From assembly GCA_016234705.1 (NCBI GenBank), contig JACRAS010000103.1, positions 1 to 41,027 on the forward strand: a stretch of DNA of 41,027 nt. Reading direction: 5' to 3'. Below, one piece after another: positions 16,229-23,754 of the stretch. The notes under the pieces are model-generated. The model was not told the origin of the DNA and searched no databases. It was given only the letters and a program-made list of their open reading frames with translations. Position 1 is the first letter of the stretch. Each line of letters opens with the position of its first letter. The translations under genes were made by a program, and so were the position numbers. Origin of the DNA: Betaproteobacteria bacterium (GTDB lineage: Bacteria; Pseudomonadota; Gammaproteobacteria; Burkholderiales; SG8-39).

Positions 16229-16996
16229 GTGCTCGCAAGTCCCCCAGGAGGGCTTTCCCCTCGAGGGCGCTCGATACCTTCGCGGCGTAAGCTCGCTTCT
16301 GCAAGATCATGGTTGTTGGCTTTTTTTGCCGCGGTGATGCTGTTCCCGCTGGGCGCGAGCGCACAGACCGCTTGCCGCGTGCTCGATTCCGAACTCGCCG
16401 GGGTCTACCAGGGTGGATGCAGGGACGGGCTGGCCGAGGGCTACGGCGAGGCGAAGGGGTCGGCTGAATACCGCGGAGATTTTCACGCCGGTCGCAAGCA
16501 TGGCAAGGGCGTCAAGACCTGGCCTTGGGGCGACCGCTACGAAGGCGAGTTCGTGGAGGACCGCAAGGACGGCGTCGGCAAGTACACCTGGAGCGCGCGA
16601 GGCCCATCGGCGGGCGAGAGCTATAGCGGTACCTATCTGAACGATCTGCGCCATGGCCATGGCGTGTACGAGTGGCCCTCGGGCGATCGCTACACCGGCC
16701 CCTGGGCGCACGATGCGATCACCGGCATGCCGACGCCGATGATGATCGCGCGCGCGCGGGCGAAAACGGAGGCCCTCGCGGCGGTAGGAAAGCCCGGAGT
16801 GAAAGTTTGCCGCGCGCTGCAGGTCGGCATTGCGGTGCGCGACTGGATCCGCGGTGAAGTGACGGCAGTGGACGCGGACCGGGTAGCGGTGCGCATCGAC
16901 GATCCGGGCCGGCAGCCGCATGTCATCGACAATCTGCCGCTAGTCAGAGGCGTGACCATCTGGTCCGCGGCGGCGGACTGGACGCCGTGTGTGTGA
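16229..16996 (+). CDS. Secreted MORN-repeat protein
   Basis: 255 residues from GTG 16229; TTG 16220 overlaps the previous stop and is an alternative. The N-terminal 25 residues cross another GC-rich palindromic stretch, so the start is uncertain. A hydrophobic signal segment (WLLAFFAAVMLFPLGASA) is followed by three or four MORN repeats: YRGDFHAGRKHGKGVKTWPWGD, YEGEFVEDRKDGVGKYTW, YSGTYLNDLRHGHGVYEWPSGD and YTGPWAHD. The C-terminal 80 residues form a small beta-rich domain of unknown type. MORN repeats in secreted bacterial proteins often accompany polysaccharide or envelope functions. Location directly behind the gfc fusion gene suggests one operon. Confidence 0.85.
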   Translation: MLASPPGGLSPRGRSIPSRRKLASARSWLLAFFAAVMLFPLGASAQTACRVLDSELAGVYQGGCRDGLAEGYGEAKGSAEYRGDFHAGRKHGKGVKTWPWGDRYEGEFVEDRKDGVGKYTWSARGPSAGESYSGTYLNDLRHGHGVYEWPSGDRYTGPWAHDAITGMPTPMMIARARAKTEALAAVGKPGVKVCRALQVGIAVRDWIRGEVTAVDADRVAVRIDDPGRQPHVIDNLPLVRGVTIWSAAADWTPCV

Positions 16997-17066
16997 ACGG
17001 CGCCTCGCCTTTTTTGGGAGCTTGCCCGCCTACGTCGGTACACCGGCTACAACTGCCAATCGATCG

Positions 17067-17089
17067 TCGGGGGGCGTCCTGCCCCCCGA
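17067..17089. terminator. Hairpin between convergent genes
   Basis: Nine-bp arms TCGGGGGGC (17067-17075) and GCCCCCCGA (17081-17089) with a 5-base loop lie between the MORN gene and the oppositely oriented FecR gene. It lacks a clear T-run on either side, so termination efficiency is uncertain. Confidence 0.55.
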
Positions 17090-17094
17090 TCGAG

Positions 17095-17907
17095 CTATTT
17101 CTTCGTTGTGGTCGTTGTGGTCGTTGTGGTCGTGGTCGTGGTTCCAGGGGTGCTCGTGCCCTCCGAGGACGCCGCGGCGGCAGCCACGCCGACAATGGCG
17201 GCACCGGCTGCGATCATGCCTCCCGTAATTCCACCAGTCGCCGCGCCCGAAGCCGCGCCTGCACCCGCACCCGCCGCACCGACGGCGACCGAGCCCATGC
17301 TGCTGAAGGACGCCGCCACTGAGGCGGGCAGGGCGACAGCAGAGATCGCCACAGCGAGCGTCGTGGCCGATGCCACGGTTGCGGTTGCGCCGGCCGCAAA
17401 AGCTACCGACCCCGCCGCGTTGGTTACCCCGATCGTTCCCTGCAGCACCGAGAGATAAGCAGGGTTGACCAGCGCGATCATGAAGTCCGTTCCGCGTATG
17501 CCGATGGTCGCCTGCGGAGCGAGCAGAGCAATCGCGGTCCGGTTCCTTGACGCGATCAAGCCGCTCACCGAGCGCATTGCGCCCTTGACGATCTGCATCG
17601 CGATGCTGTCGCTTTGCGGCTTATCCTTGTCGAAGCTGTATGCGTTGACGCGAAATTCGCTGTTTTCGTTCAGGACTACCGTGTGGCCGTCATCGAATCG
17701 GATGACGGTCTGTGCGCCGGGGCCGGTGGTGATGGTCGTTCCAGGGACGACGCGCTGGTCCTTGGCAACGCTTGCGGGCGCGGCCGTGCCCGCCGCAGCT
17801 TTCACGTCTCCGGTCACGCTCTGATAAACCCCGTTGGCAAATCCAAAAGGTGCTGCGAGCAGGGACCATAAACCAAAACACAATGCCACCAACAATGACC
17901 GGCGCAT
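17095..17907 (-). CDS. FecR-domain protein with GfcA-like poly-Thr C-terminus
   Basis: 270 residues from ATG 17907, chosen because AAGGGAGG sits at ideal distance upstream. A signal peptide (residues 1-25, ending GFANG) is followed by a FecR domain (about 35-150: VVPGTTITTGPGAQTVIRFDDGHTVVLNENSEF, IGIRGTDF). Then come a long Ala/Val/Gly stretch and, from about residue 225, GGITGGMIAAGAAIVGVAAA, STPG, thirteen Thr and KK. That tail is homologous to the C-terminus of the small GfcA-like protein at 10609. Free FecR-domain proteins of this kind are periplasmic and not tied to sigma factors. It faces the gfc locus convergently. Role unknown; co-function with the exopolysaccharide system is inference. 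Confidence 0.88.
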   Translation of the reverse strand: MRRSLLVALCFGLWSLLAAPFGFANGVYQSVTGDVKAAAGTAAPASVAKDQRVVPGTTITTGPGAQTVIRFDDGHTVVLNENSEFRVNAYSFDKDKPQSDSIAMQIVKGAMRSVSGLIASRNRTAIALLAPQATIGIRGTDFMIALVNPAYLSVLQGTIGVTNAAGSVAFAAGATATVASATTLAVAISAVALPASVAASFSSMGSVAVGAAGAGAGAASGAATGGITGGMIAAGAAIVGVAAAAASSEGTSTPGTTTTTTTTTTTTTKK

Positions 17908-17921
17908 ATTAACCTCCCTTA

Positions 17922-17931
17922 GACGTACGTC
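17922..17931. promoter_or_regulatory. Perfect palindrome before the FecR gene
   Basis: GACGTACGTC directly precedes the ribosome binding site of the leftward FecR gene, in the 244-bp divergent gap. Possible operator; no other support. Confidence 0.35.
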
Positions 17932-18151
17932 ATTAAAACTATGAAACCAATAACCTGCCCTTTGCCTTGCTGATTCCAACCTAGTATCCTCGGCTAGGCC
18001 AGCAATACGCATATTGAGAAAAATCATATCTCAGTGGTTTTCGCTCCTTGCAAAGAATTATAACAATAGCCTAAACAAGGGCTAGAGTGCAACCATCGTC
18101 TTGGACGCTATAAACAGTCCAATAGAAGTGGGACTCAATCAATCATCGACA

Positions 18152-18739
18152 ATGCTCAAGAACCGCTCCATTCGACGCTTTCTTGTTCTTGCCGCCGCGA
18201 CGCTCCCCTCCTTTTTCGCGGTCCCCGCGCTTGCAGACTCGGGCGAAGCGATAAACGTTGGCGTGCGGATTCACGACGCAGAGGTTTTCGTCGACGTCAA
18301 CTTCCACGTTCGCGCCACGCCGCAGGAGGCATGGGCGGTGATGACCGACTACGATCACGCCACCGATTTCATCTCGAAACTGGAAAAAAGCGTCATCCTG
18401 TGGCGTACCGATGAGCTGCTCGTGGTGTCGCAAAAAGGCAGGATGGGCTACGGACCGTTTTCGCTGACGATCGAAACCGTGAGCGAAGTGCGCCTGACCC
18501 CATACGAGAAAATGCAGGCGCGCATGGTCGGTGGCAACATGAAAAAAAACGAGTCCATGACCAGGCTCGTTGCCGACGCAAGCGGCACCCGCGTCGTGTA
18601 TCACCTGGAATCGATTCCGGATGCCTGGGTGCCCCCGATCATCGGTCGCGTCCTGGTGGAGTTCGAAACGCGCGCACGCTTCGGCCAGCTCCGGGAAGAA
18701 ATACTCCGGAGGAAGACTCTGGCGGAGGCGAAGCGATGA
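18152..18739 (+). CDS. Secreted SRPBCC (START-like) family protein
   Basis: 195 residues from ATG 18152; upstream in-frame TTG 18101 and GTG 18128 are weaker choices. The signal peptide (FLVLAAATLPSFFAVPALA) is followed by an SRPBCC/polyketide-cyclase type domain: VDVNFHVRATPQEAWAVMTDYDHATDFIS at its start and a long amphipathic C-terminal helix (VLVEFETRARFGQLREEILRR). The fold binds hydrophobic ligands in a central cavity; a periplasmic copy might carry lipid. No catalytic motif is evident. It is divergent to the FecR gene and 160 bp before the lipid kinase. Ligand unknown. Confidence 0.85.
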   Translation: MLKNRSIRRFLVLAAATLPSFFAVPALADSGEAINVGVRIHDAEVFVDVNFHVRATPQEAWAVMTDYDHATDFISKLEKSVILWRTDELLVVSQKGRMGYGPFSLTIETVSEVRLTPYEKMQARMVGGNMKKNESMTRLVADASGTRVVYHLESIPDAWVPPIIGRVLVEFETRARFGQLREEILRRKTLAEAKR

Positions 18740-18787
18740 GGTCACGGCGAGGGCGCCGCGCCTGCAATGCGTTTCAATCGGGCATAA

Positions 18788-18827
18788 TCGCCCTGTCGCC
18801 CTGTCGCCGTGTCGCCGTGTCGCCGTG
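18788..18827 (+). repeat. Five tandem 8-bp repeats
   Basis: TCGCCCTG twice, then TCGCCGTG three times, head to tail, in the gap before the diacylglycerol kinase gene. A candidate variable-number repeat. Confidence 0.85.
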
Positions 18828-18899
18828 TACCGATCGAGAATTGCACGACTGAATTACAGGCCTACCCTTACCCCAACGCGCTCGCCCAGCACCACACCG

Positions 18900-19277
18900 A
18901 TGCGAACTTCCTATCCGACCGGACGCCTGCGCAGTTTCGGGCATGCTTTTCGCGGCGTCGCGGTCTTGCTGCGGACGCAGCACAACGCCAGGATTCACGC
19001 CGTGGCCACTATTCTGGTCGCCGCCGCGGGGGCGCTGTTGCGCATTTCGCCGGCGGAATGGGCGCTGATCGCGCTGGCCATCGTGTGCGTATGGGTCGCG
19101 GAAGCGCTGAACACCTCGATCGAGTTTCTGGTCGATCTGGCATCCCCGAACCCCCACCCGCTTGCCGGCAAAGCCAAGGATGTGGCCGCCGCAGCCGTTC
19201 TGATCGCGGCGATCGGATCCTTGATCGTCGGCGCGCTCGTGTTTGGCCCGCATGTCTTGAGAATTCTGGAACGATAA
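18900..19277 (+). CDS. dgkA: Diacylglycerol kinase family (DgkA-like)
   Basis: 125 residues from ATG 18900. Three transmembrane helices are visible. The family core reads EALNTSIEFLVDLASPNPHPLAGKAKDVAAAAVL, containing the E-x3-NT-x2-E active-site pattern and the KAKD motif. E. coli DgkA phosphorylates diacylglycerol from lipid turnover; Gram-positive relatives use undecaprenol. Length is normal (E. coli 122). No good ribosome binding site before the ATG. A lipid kinase beside a PAP2 domain protein and an SRPBCC protein hints at lipid recycling in envelope polymer synthesis, which is inference. Confidence 0.9.
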   Translation: MRTSYPTGRLRSFGHAFRGVAVLLRTQHNARIHAVATILVAAAGALLRISPAEWALIALAIVCVWVAEALNTSIEFLVDLASPNPHPLAGKAKDVAAAAVLIAAIGSLIVGALVFGPHVLRILER

Positions 19278-19362
19278 GACCTTGCGGTACAACGGTTTAG
19301 CCTGGATTACGGCAGTCGGCGCCGGAATCCGACTTGCACTGTTCCTAGCCGCAGTTTTCGCC

Positions 19363-19391
19363 TTGACAGCCTCATTGGTGCAGCGCAAAAT
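19363..19391 (+). promoter_or_regulatory. Promoter candidate of phaC
   Basis: Perfect -35 TTGACA (19363-19368), 17-bp spacer, -10 CAAAAT (19386-19391, 4 of 6 matches), 86 bp before the phaC start. Confidence 0.5.
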
Positions 19392-19476
19392 GAACTGCTT
19401 TAGCTAGTTTTTCTATGGGTTTATCGGGGTCGGACTGGCGAATTTTGGTGCACCGCTTTCGGAGACACGGGCGTCC

Positions 19477-21204
19477 GTGCAAGTACACATTTCTGAAGAC
19501 CAATCCGGCAGCTTCGCGCAGGCGGGCGGGGCGCTGCTGCAAAATTTTTTAAAGCTGTTCCCGCTCGGTTCAGAACTAGGCCAGGTCTGGCAGTCGCTGC
19601 TCGCCGCGCATAGCGCCGATCCATCCCGTCTGGGCACCCTGCAAACCGCCTATTTGCAGCAGCAACTGGCCCTGTGGGGGTCGATGCTGGCGCGCCAGTC
19701 GGGAAAACCCGCAGGCCCCGTTGCGACGACCGACAAGGGCGACAAGCGCTTTGCCGGACGCGAGTGGCGCGAGAGTCCCTACTACGACTATCTGCGGCAG
19801 GCCTACCTGCTTAATTCCCGTTTTCTCAACGATTTGGTGGAAACGGCGGAACTGGACGAGCCGGCGAAGCACCGCTTGCGCTTTTACACGCGCCAGTTGA
19901 TTGATGCCATGAGCCCGGCCAACTTCGCAGCGACCAATCCCGAGGCGCTGCGGCTCGCGCTCGAGACCAAGGGCGAGAGCCTGCACGCCGGCATCCGGCA
20001 CCTGATCGAGGATGTGGAGAAGGGGCGGGTATCGATGAGCGACGAGTCCGCCTTCGATGTCGGCGGGAACCTAGCCGTCACCCCAGGCGAGGTGGTGTTC
20101 GAGAACGAGCTGATCCAGTTGATCCAGTACCAGCCGGCAACGGCGAAAGTGCGCAAGCTGCCGCTGCTGATGGTGCCGCCCTGCATCAACAAGTTCTACA
20201 TCCTCGACCTGCAGCCGGAAAACTCCTTCGTGCGCTACGCGGTGGAGCAGGGCAATACGGTGTTCATGCTGTCCTGGCGCAACATTACCGAGGACCGGCT
20301 CGGCAGGCTCACCTGGGACGATTACATCGCCGAAGGCGTGATGAAAGCCATCGAGGTGGTGCGCGCGATCGGCCGGTCCGACAAGATCAACGCGCTCGGA
20401 TTTTGCGTGGGCGGCACGCTGCTGGCCGCGGCGCTCGCGCTGCTGCGCGCGCGCGGCGAGGAGCGCGTGGCGAGCGTCACATTGCTGGCCACCATGCTGG
20501 ACTTCAGCTACCCCGGCGACATCGGCGTGTTCGTGGACGAGGCCAGCATGGCAGCGCGCGAGGCGGCAATTGGCAAAGGTGGCATCCTGCCGGGCAGGGA
20601 ACTCGCCTTCGTGTTTTCGGCGCTGCGCGCCAACGACCTGGTCTGGTCCTACGTGGTCAACAACTACCTGAAGGGCAAGACACCGGAAGCGTTCGACATT
20701 CTGTACTGGAACGCAGACAGCACCAATCTGCCCGGGCCCATGTACTGCTGGTACGTGCGCAACATGTACCTGGAGAACAAGCTGCGCGAGCCGGGCGAAC
20801 TGAGCATGTGCGGCGTGCCGGTCGATTTGGGTGCTATCCGCTTGCCGACCTATATCCTGGCGACGCGCGAGGATCATATCGTGCCGTGGAAAACGGCTTA
20901 TCTTTCGACCAGGCACCTCAAGGGCGACACGCGTTTCGTGCTCGGCGCGAGCGGTCACGTCGCCGGCGTGATCAATCCGCCGTCGACGAACCGGCGCAGC
21001 TACTGGAGGAGCGATCGCTTGTCCGCGAGCGCGGAAGAATGGCTGGCCGGCGCCGAGGAGACGCCGGGCAGCTGGTGGTTGAACTGGAATGCGTGGCTGG
21101 AAGGTTTTTCCGGGGGCGAGCGTGCGGCACCGAAGAAATCGGGCAACGCAAAATTCAAGGCGATCGAGCCGGCGCCGGGCAGGTATGTGAAAGTGAGGGT
21201 GTAG
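19477..21204 (+). CDS. phaC: Class I poly(3-hydroxyalkanoate) synthase
   Basis: 575 residues, GTG start at 19477 with GGAGA about 11 bases upstream. An N-terminal PhaC_N domain (about 80-260) is followed by an alpha/beta-hydrolase core. The lipase-like box GFCVGG places the catalytic Cys at 310; Asp466 (REDHIVPWK) and His494 (SGHVAGVINPP) complete the triad. It polymerises (R)-3-hydroxyacyl-CoA, mainly 3-hydroxybutyryl-CoA, on granule surfaces. Length and motifs fit class I enzymes (PhaC alone, no PhaE/PhaR subunit). Two acetoacetyl-CoA reductase genes follow; no phaA thiolase lies in the window. Confidence 0.96.
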   Translation: MQVHISEDQSGSFAQAGGALLQNFLKLFPLGSELGQVWQSLLAAHSADPSRLGTLQTAYLQQQLALWGSMLARQSGKPAGPVATTDKGDKRFAGREWRESPYYDYLRQAYLLNSRFLNDLVETAELDEPAKHRLRFYTRQLIDAMSPANFAATNPEALRLALETKGESLHAGIRHLIEDVEKGRVSMSDESAFDVGGNLAVTPGEVVFENELIQLIQYQPATAKVRKLPLLMVPPCINKFYILDLQPENSFVRYAVEQGNTVFMLSWRNITEDRLGRLTWDDYIAEGVMKAIEVVRAIGRSDKINALGFCVGGTLLAAALALLRARGEERVASVTLLATMLDFSYPGDIGVFVDEASMAAREAAIGKGGILPGRELAFVFSALRANDLVWSYVVNNYLKGKTPEAFDILYWNADSTNLPGPMYCWYVRNMYLENKLREPGELSMCGVPVDLGAIRLPTYILATREDHIVPWKTAYLSTRHLKGDTRFVLGASGHVAGVINPPSTNRRSYWRSDRLSASAEEWLAGAEETPGSWWLNWNAWLEGFSGGERAAPKKSGNAKFKAIEPAPGRYVKVRV

Positions 21205-21231
21205 CTTGAGTTGCTTGAATGTCATTCCGGA

Positions 21232-21250
21232 TTCCGGCTTGTCCGGCTTA
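21232..21250 (-). repeat. Dispersed 19-bp repeat, copy 2 (inverted)
   Basis: TTCCGGCTTGTCCGGCTTA, the exact reverse complement of the copy at 1111-1129. A further half-unit ATCCGGCTTAGG follows at 21256-21267. It lies between phaC and phaB. Confidence 0.75.
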
Positions 21251-21289
21251 GGATTATCCGGCTTAGGATTATTGTGAAAGGACGTAAAC

Positions 21290-22030
21290 ATGGCTGAGCG
21301 GGTGGCATTCGTGACCGGAGGCATGGGCGGCATCGGCACTGCGATCTGCAAGCGTCTGGCGGCGAACGGCGACAAGGTCGTGGCCAATTGCCTGCCCGGT
21401 TACGACAAGAAAGACGAGTGGCTCGCCAGCATGCGCGCGCAGGGCTATGCCGTGCATGCGGCCGAGGGCAATGTGGAAGAATTCGATTCCTGCGCCGACA
21501 TGTGCTACCGCATCGGCGCCATCATCGGGCCGGTCGATATCCTGGTCAACAACGCCGGCATCACCCGCGACGGCGTGTTCAAGCGCATGTCGGAGAGCGA
21601 CTGGTACGACGTGATCAACACCAACCTGAACAGCGTGTTCAACGTTACCCGCCAGGTGGTCGAGGGCATGACGGATCGTGGCTGGGGCAGGATCATCAAT
21701 GTTTCCTCGGTCAATGCGTTGAAGGGCCAGTTCGGGCAGACAAATTATTCGGCGGCCAAGGCCGGCATGCACGGTTTTTCCAAGGCACTGGCCCACGAGG
21801 TGGTGAGAAAAGGCGTGACGGTGAACACCATCTCCCCCGGCTATGTTGCGACCGACATGGTGATGGCGATCCCTGCCGAGGTGCGCGAGCAGATCGTGGC
21901 CGCGATCCCGATGGGGCGGCTGGCGCGGCCGGACGAAATCGCCGGCCTGGTGTCCTATCTCGCCTCCGACGACGCCGGCTACATCACCGGCGCCAACATT
22001 TCGATCAATGGCGGCTTGCACATGGCCTGA
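21290..22030 (+). CDS. phaB: Acetoacetyl-CoA reductase (first copy)
   Basis: 246 residues, ATG 21290 with AAAGGA upstream. Short-chain dehydrogenase: the cofactor motif TGGMGGIG is near the N-terminus, followed by NNAGITRDGVFKRM, catalytic Ser in NVSSVNALKGQFGQ, and Tyr153/Lys157 in NYSAAKAG. The PhaB-specific signature NTNLNSVFNVTRQV and PGYVATDMV are present. It reduces acetoacetyl-CoA to (R)-3-hydroxybutyryl-CoA, normally with NADPH, supplying PhaC. It lies 85 bp behind phaC, with the 19-bp repeat in the gap. Confidence 0.95.
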   Translation: MAERVAFVTGGMGGIGTAICKRLAANGDKVVANCLPGYDKKDEWLASMRAQGYAVHAAEGNVEEFDSCADMCYRIGAIIGPVDILVNNAGITRDGVFKRMSESDWYDVINTNLNSVFNVTRQVVEGMTDRGWGRIINVSSVNALKGQFGQTNYSAAKAGMHGFSKALAHEVVRKGVTVNTISPGYVATDMVMAIPAEVREQIVAAIPMGRLARPDEIAGLVSYLASDDAGYITGANISINGGLHMA

Positions 22031-22127
22031 GCGCGGGTGTTTATGACGTGCGTCGATTTGATGCCATAATCATCCGGTAAGATTCCTTGAGGCGGTGTCG
22101 GACCGCATCGAAAAAGGGTGAGCAATT

Positions 22128-22880
22128 ATGACTGTCGCGCCAAAGAGGATTGCGCTGATTACCGGCGGCATGGGCGGGCTGGGCGAATCGATCAGCACCA
22201 AGATGTATGACGCCGGCTTTGGCGTCGTGGTGACGCACTCGCCGGGAAACAAGAACGTGGCGGCGTGGAACGCGGACATGAAATCGCGGGGGTACGACTT
22301 TCACCCCGTGCCCGTCGATGTGGCCGACTACGATTCCTGCCAGGTATGCGTGGCCAATATAGAGGCCGACGTGGGGCCGGTGGAGATACTGGTCAACAAC
22401 GCCGGCATCACCCGCGACATGACCTTCAGGAAAATGGGCAAGCCCGACTGGGACGCGGTGATGCATACCAACCTCGACAGCGTGTTCAACATGACCAAGC
22501 CGGTGTGCGACGGCATGGTCAACCGCGGCTGGGGCCGCATCATCAACGTGTCTTCGGTGAACGGCTCGAAAGGCGCATTCGGCCAGACCAACTATTCTGC
22601 CGCCAAAGCCGGCATGCACGGCTTCACCAAGGCGCTGGCGCTGGAAGTGGCGAAAAAGGGTGTCACCGTGAACACCATCTCGCCGGGTTATATCGGCACC
22701 AAGATGGTGACTGCAATTCCCAAGGAGATTCTGGACAGCAAGATCATTCCGCAGATTCCGGTGGGGCGCCTGGGCAAGCCGGAGGAAGTGGCCGGGCTTA
22801 TCATTTACCTGTGCTCGGAAGAGGCGGCGTTCGTGACCGGCGCCAACATCGCCATCAACGGCGGCCAGCACATGCAATAG
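22128..22880 (+). CDS. phaB: Acetoacetyl-CoA reductase (second copy)
   Basis: 250 residues from ATG 22128. Same fold and motifs as the preceding gene (TGGMGGLG, NNAGITRDMTFRKM, SSVNGSKGAFGQ, Tyr156/Lys160 in NYSAAKAG). It is clearly divergent in the region after the cofactor motif (ISTKMYDAGFGVVVTHSPGN) and near the substrate lid. The two are paralogues in tandem, separated by 97 bp. They may differ in NADH/NADPH preference or substrate chain length; the sequence alone does not decide. A terminator follows at 23009. Confidence 0.95.
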   Translation: MTVAPKRIALITGGMGGLGESISTKMYDAGFGVVVTHSPGNKNVAAWNADMKSRGYDFHPVPVDVADYDSCQVCVANIEADVGPVEILVNNAGITRDMTFRKMGKPDWDAVMHTNLDSVFNMTKPVCDGMVNRGWGRIINVSSVNGSKGAFGQTNYSAAKAGMHGFTKALALEVAKKGVTVNTISPGYIGTKMVTAIPKEILDSKIIPQIPVGRLGKPEEVAGLIIYLCSEEAAFVTGANIAINGGQHMQ

Positions 22881-23008
22881 AGGGACTCCCGATAATTGTC
22901 GTTCAGAATCTCCCTCCGGGGACGAAGCATCTGCTTTTCGACAATAGCAAGCAGCGGATGGTGCAGGGCAGCGCGTGGCGAGGGGATTTGTGCTAGGCTG
23001 AAAGCAAT

Positions 23009-23047
23009 AAAAAAGCCCCGCCTGGTCTTGGCGGGGCTTGAGTTTTT
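23009..23047 (+). terminator. Rho-independent terminator after the phaCBB genes
   Basis: A 10-bp stem AAGCCCCGCC/GGCGGGGCTT (23013-23039) with a 7-base loop, an A-run before and TTTTT (23043-23047) after. It separates the biosynthetic genes from phaR. Confidence 0.9.
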
Positions 23048-23106
23048 GAGGCGGCGAGCTTACTGACTTGCCGCCAAGGCTCATTAAAGTCAAGAGGAAT
23101 GCGGCG

Positions 23107-23739
23107 ATGCAACATAAGCATGAAACTGCGTCAAATCAAACGGGTAGGCGGGATGACACCGCGACCGACACATTGAGGCTGATCAAGAAATATCCGAATC
23201 GCCGCCTCTATGACACGCGCACCTCGAGCTATATCACGCTGGCCGACGTGAAACAACTCGTGCTCAAGCACGAGCAGTTCCAGGTCGTCGATGCCAAGAC
23301 CAGCGAGGACCTCACGCGCTCCATCCTGCTGCAAATCATCCTCGAAGAAGAGGCGGGCGGCATGCCCATGTTCACCTCCGACCTGTTGTCGCAACTGATC
23401 CGCTTTTACGGCAATGCGATGCAGGGCATGGTCGGCAATTACCTGGAGAAGAACATGCAGACCTTCGTCCAGGTGCAAAAGCAGTTGCAGGAGCAGTCGC
23501 GCACCATGTTCGGCGACAATACCAAGGTCAACAAGGATTTGTGGGCGCAGTTCATGAATTTTCAGGGCTCGGCCATGCAGGGGATGATGTCAGCCTACAT
23601 GGATCAGAGCAAGAATGTGTTCATGCAGATGCAGGATCAGTTGCAGAACCAGACCAAGAACATTTTCGCCGGCTTTCCTTTCTCCGGCTTTCCAGGACAG
23701 GCCGCCCCGCAAAAAAAAGACGAAGGCGACAAGTCCTGA
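23107..23739 (+). CDS. phaR: PHB synthesis repressor PhaR
   Basis: 210 residues from ATG 23107 with AGAGGA upstream; the frame extends to 23068 without good signals. The PHB/PHA accumulation regulator DNA-binding domain is at about 18-80 (LRLIKKYPNRRLYDTRTSSYITLADVKQLV), followed by the second domain, which includes MFTSDLLSQLIRFYGNAMQGM. A Gln/Met-rich helical region (110-190) probably forms a coiled coil, and the tail is charged. PhaR binds both PHB granules and phasin/phaR promoters, releasing DNA when polymer forms. Separation by a terminator suggests its own transcript. Confidence 0.95.
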   Translation: MQHKHETASNQTGRRDDTATDTLRLIKKYPNRRLYDTRTSSYITLADVKQLVLKHEQFQVVDAKTSEDLTRSILLQIILEEEAGGMPMFTSDLLSQLIRFYGNAMQGMVGNYLEKNMQTFVQVQKQLQEQSRTMFGDNTKVNKDLWAQFMNFQGSAMQGMMSAYMDQSKNVFMQMQDQLQNQTKNIFAGFPFSGFPGQAAPQKKDEGDKS

Positions 23740-23754
23740 AGCGTCGCCCTGCTT

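Noticed and set aside
20071-21387. 438-residue antisense frame opposite phaC and phaB
   Set aside because: His/Arg-rich shadow with no recognisable domain; covers two well-supported genes.
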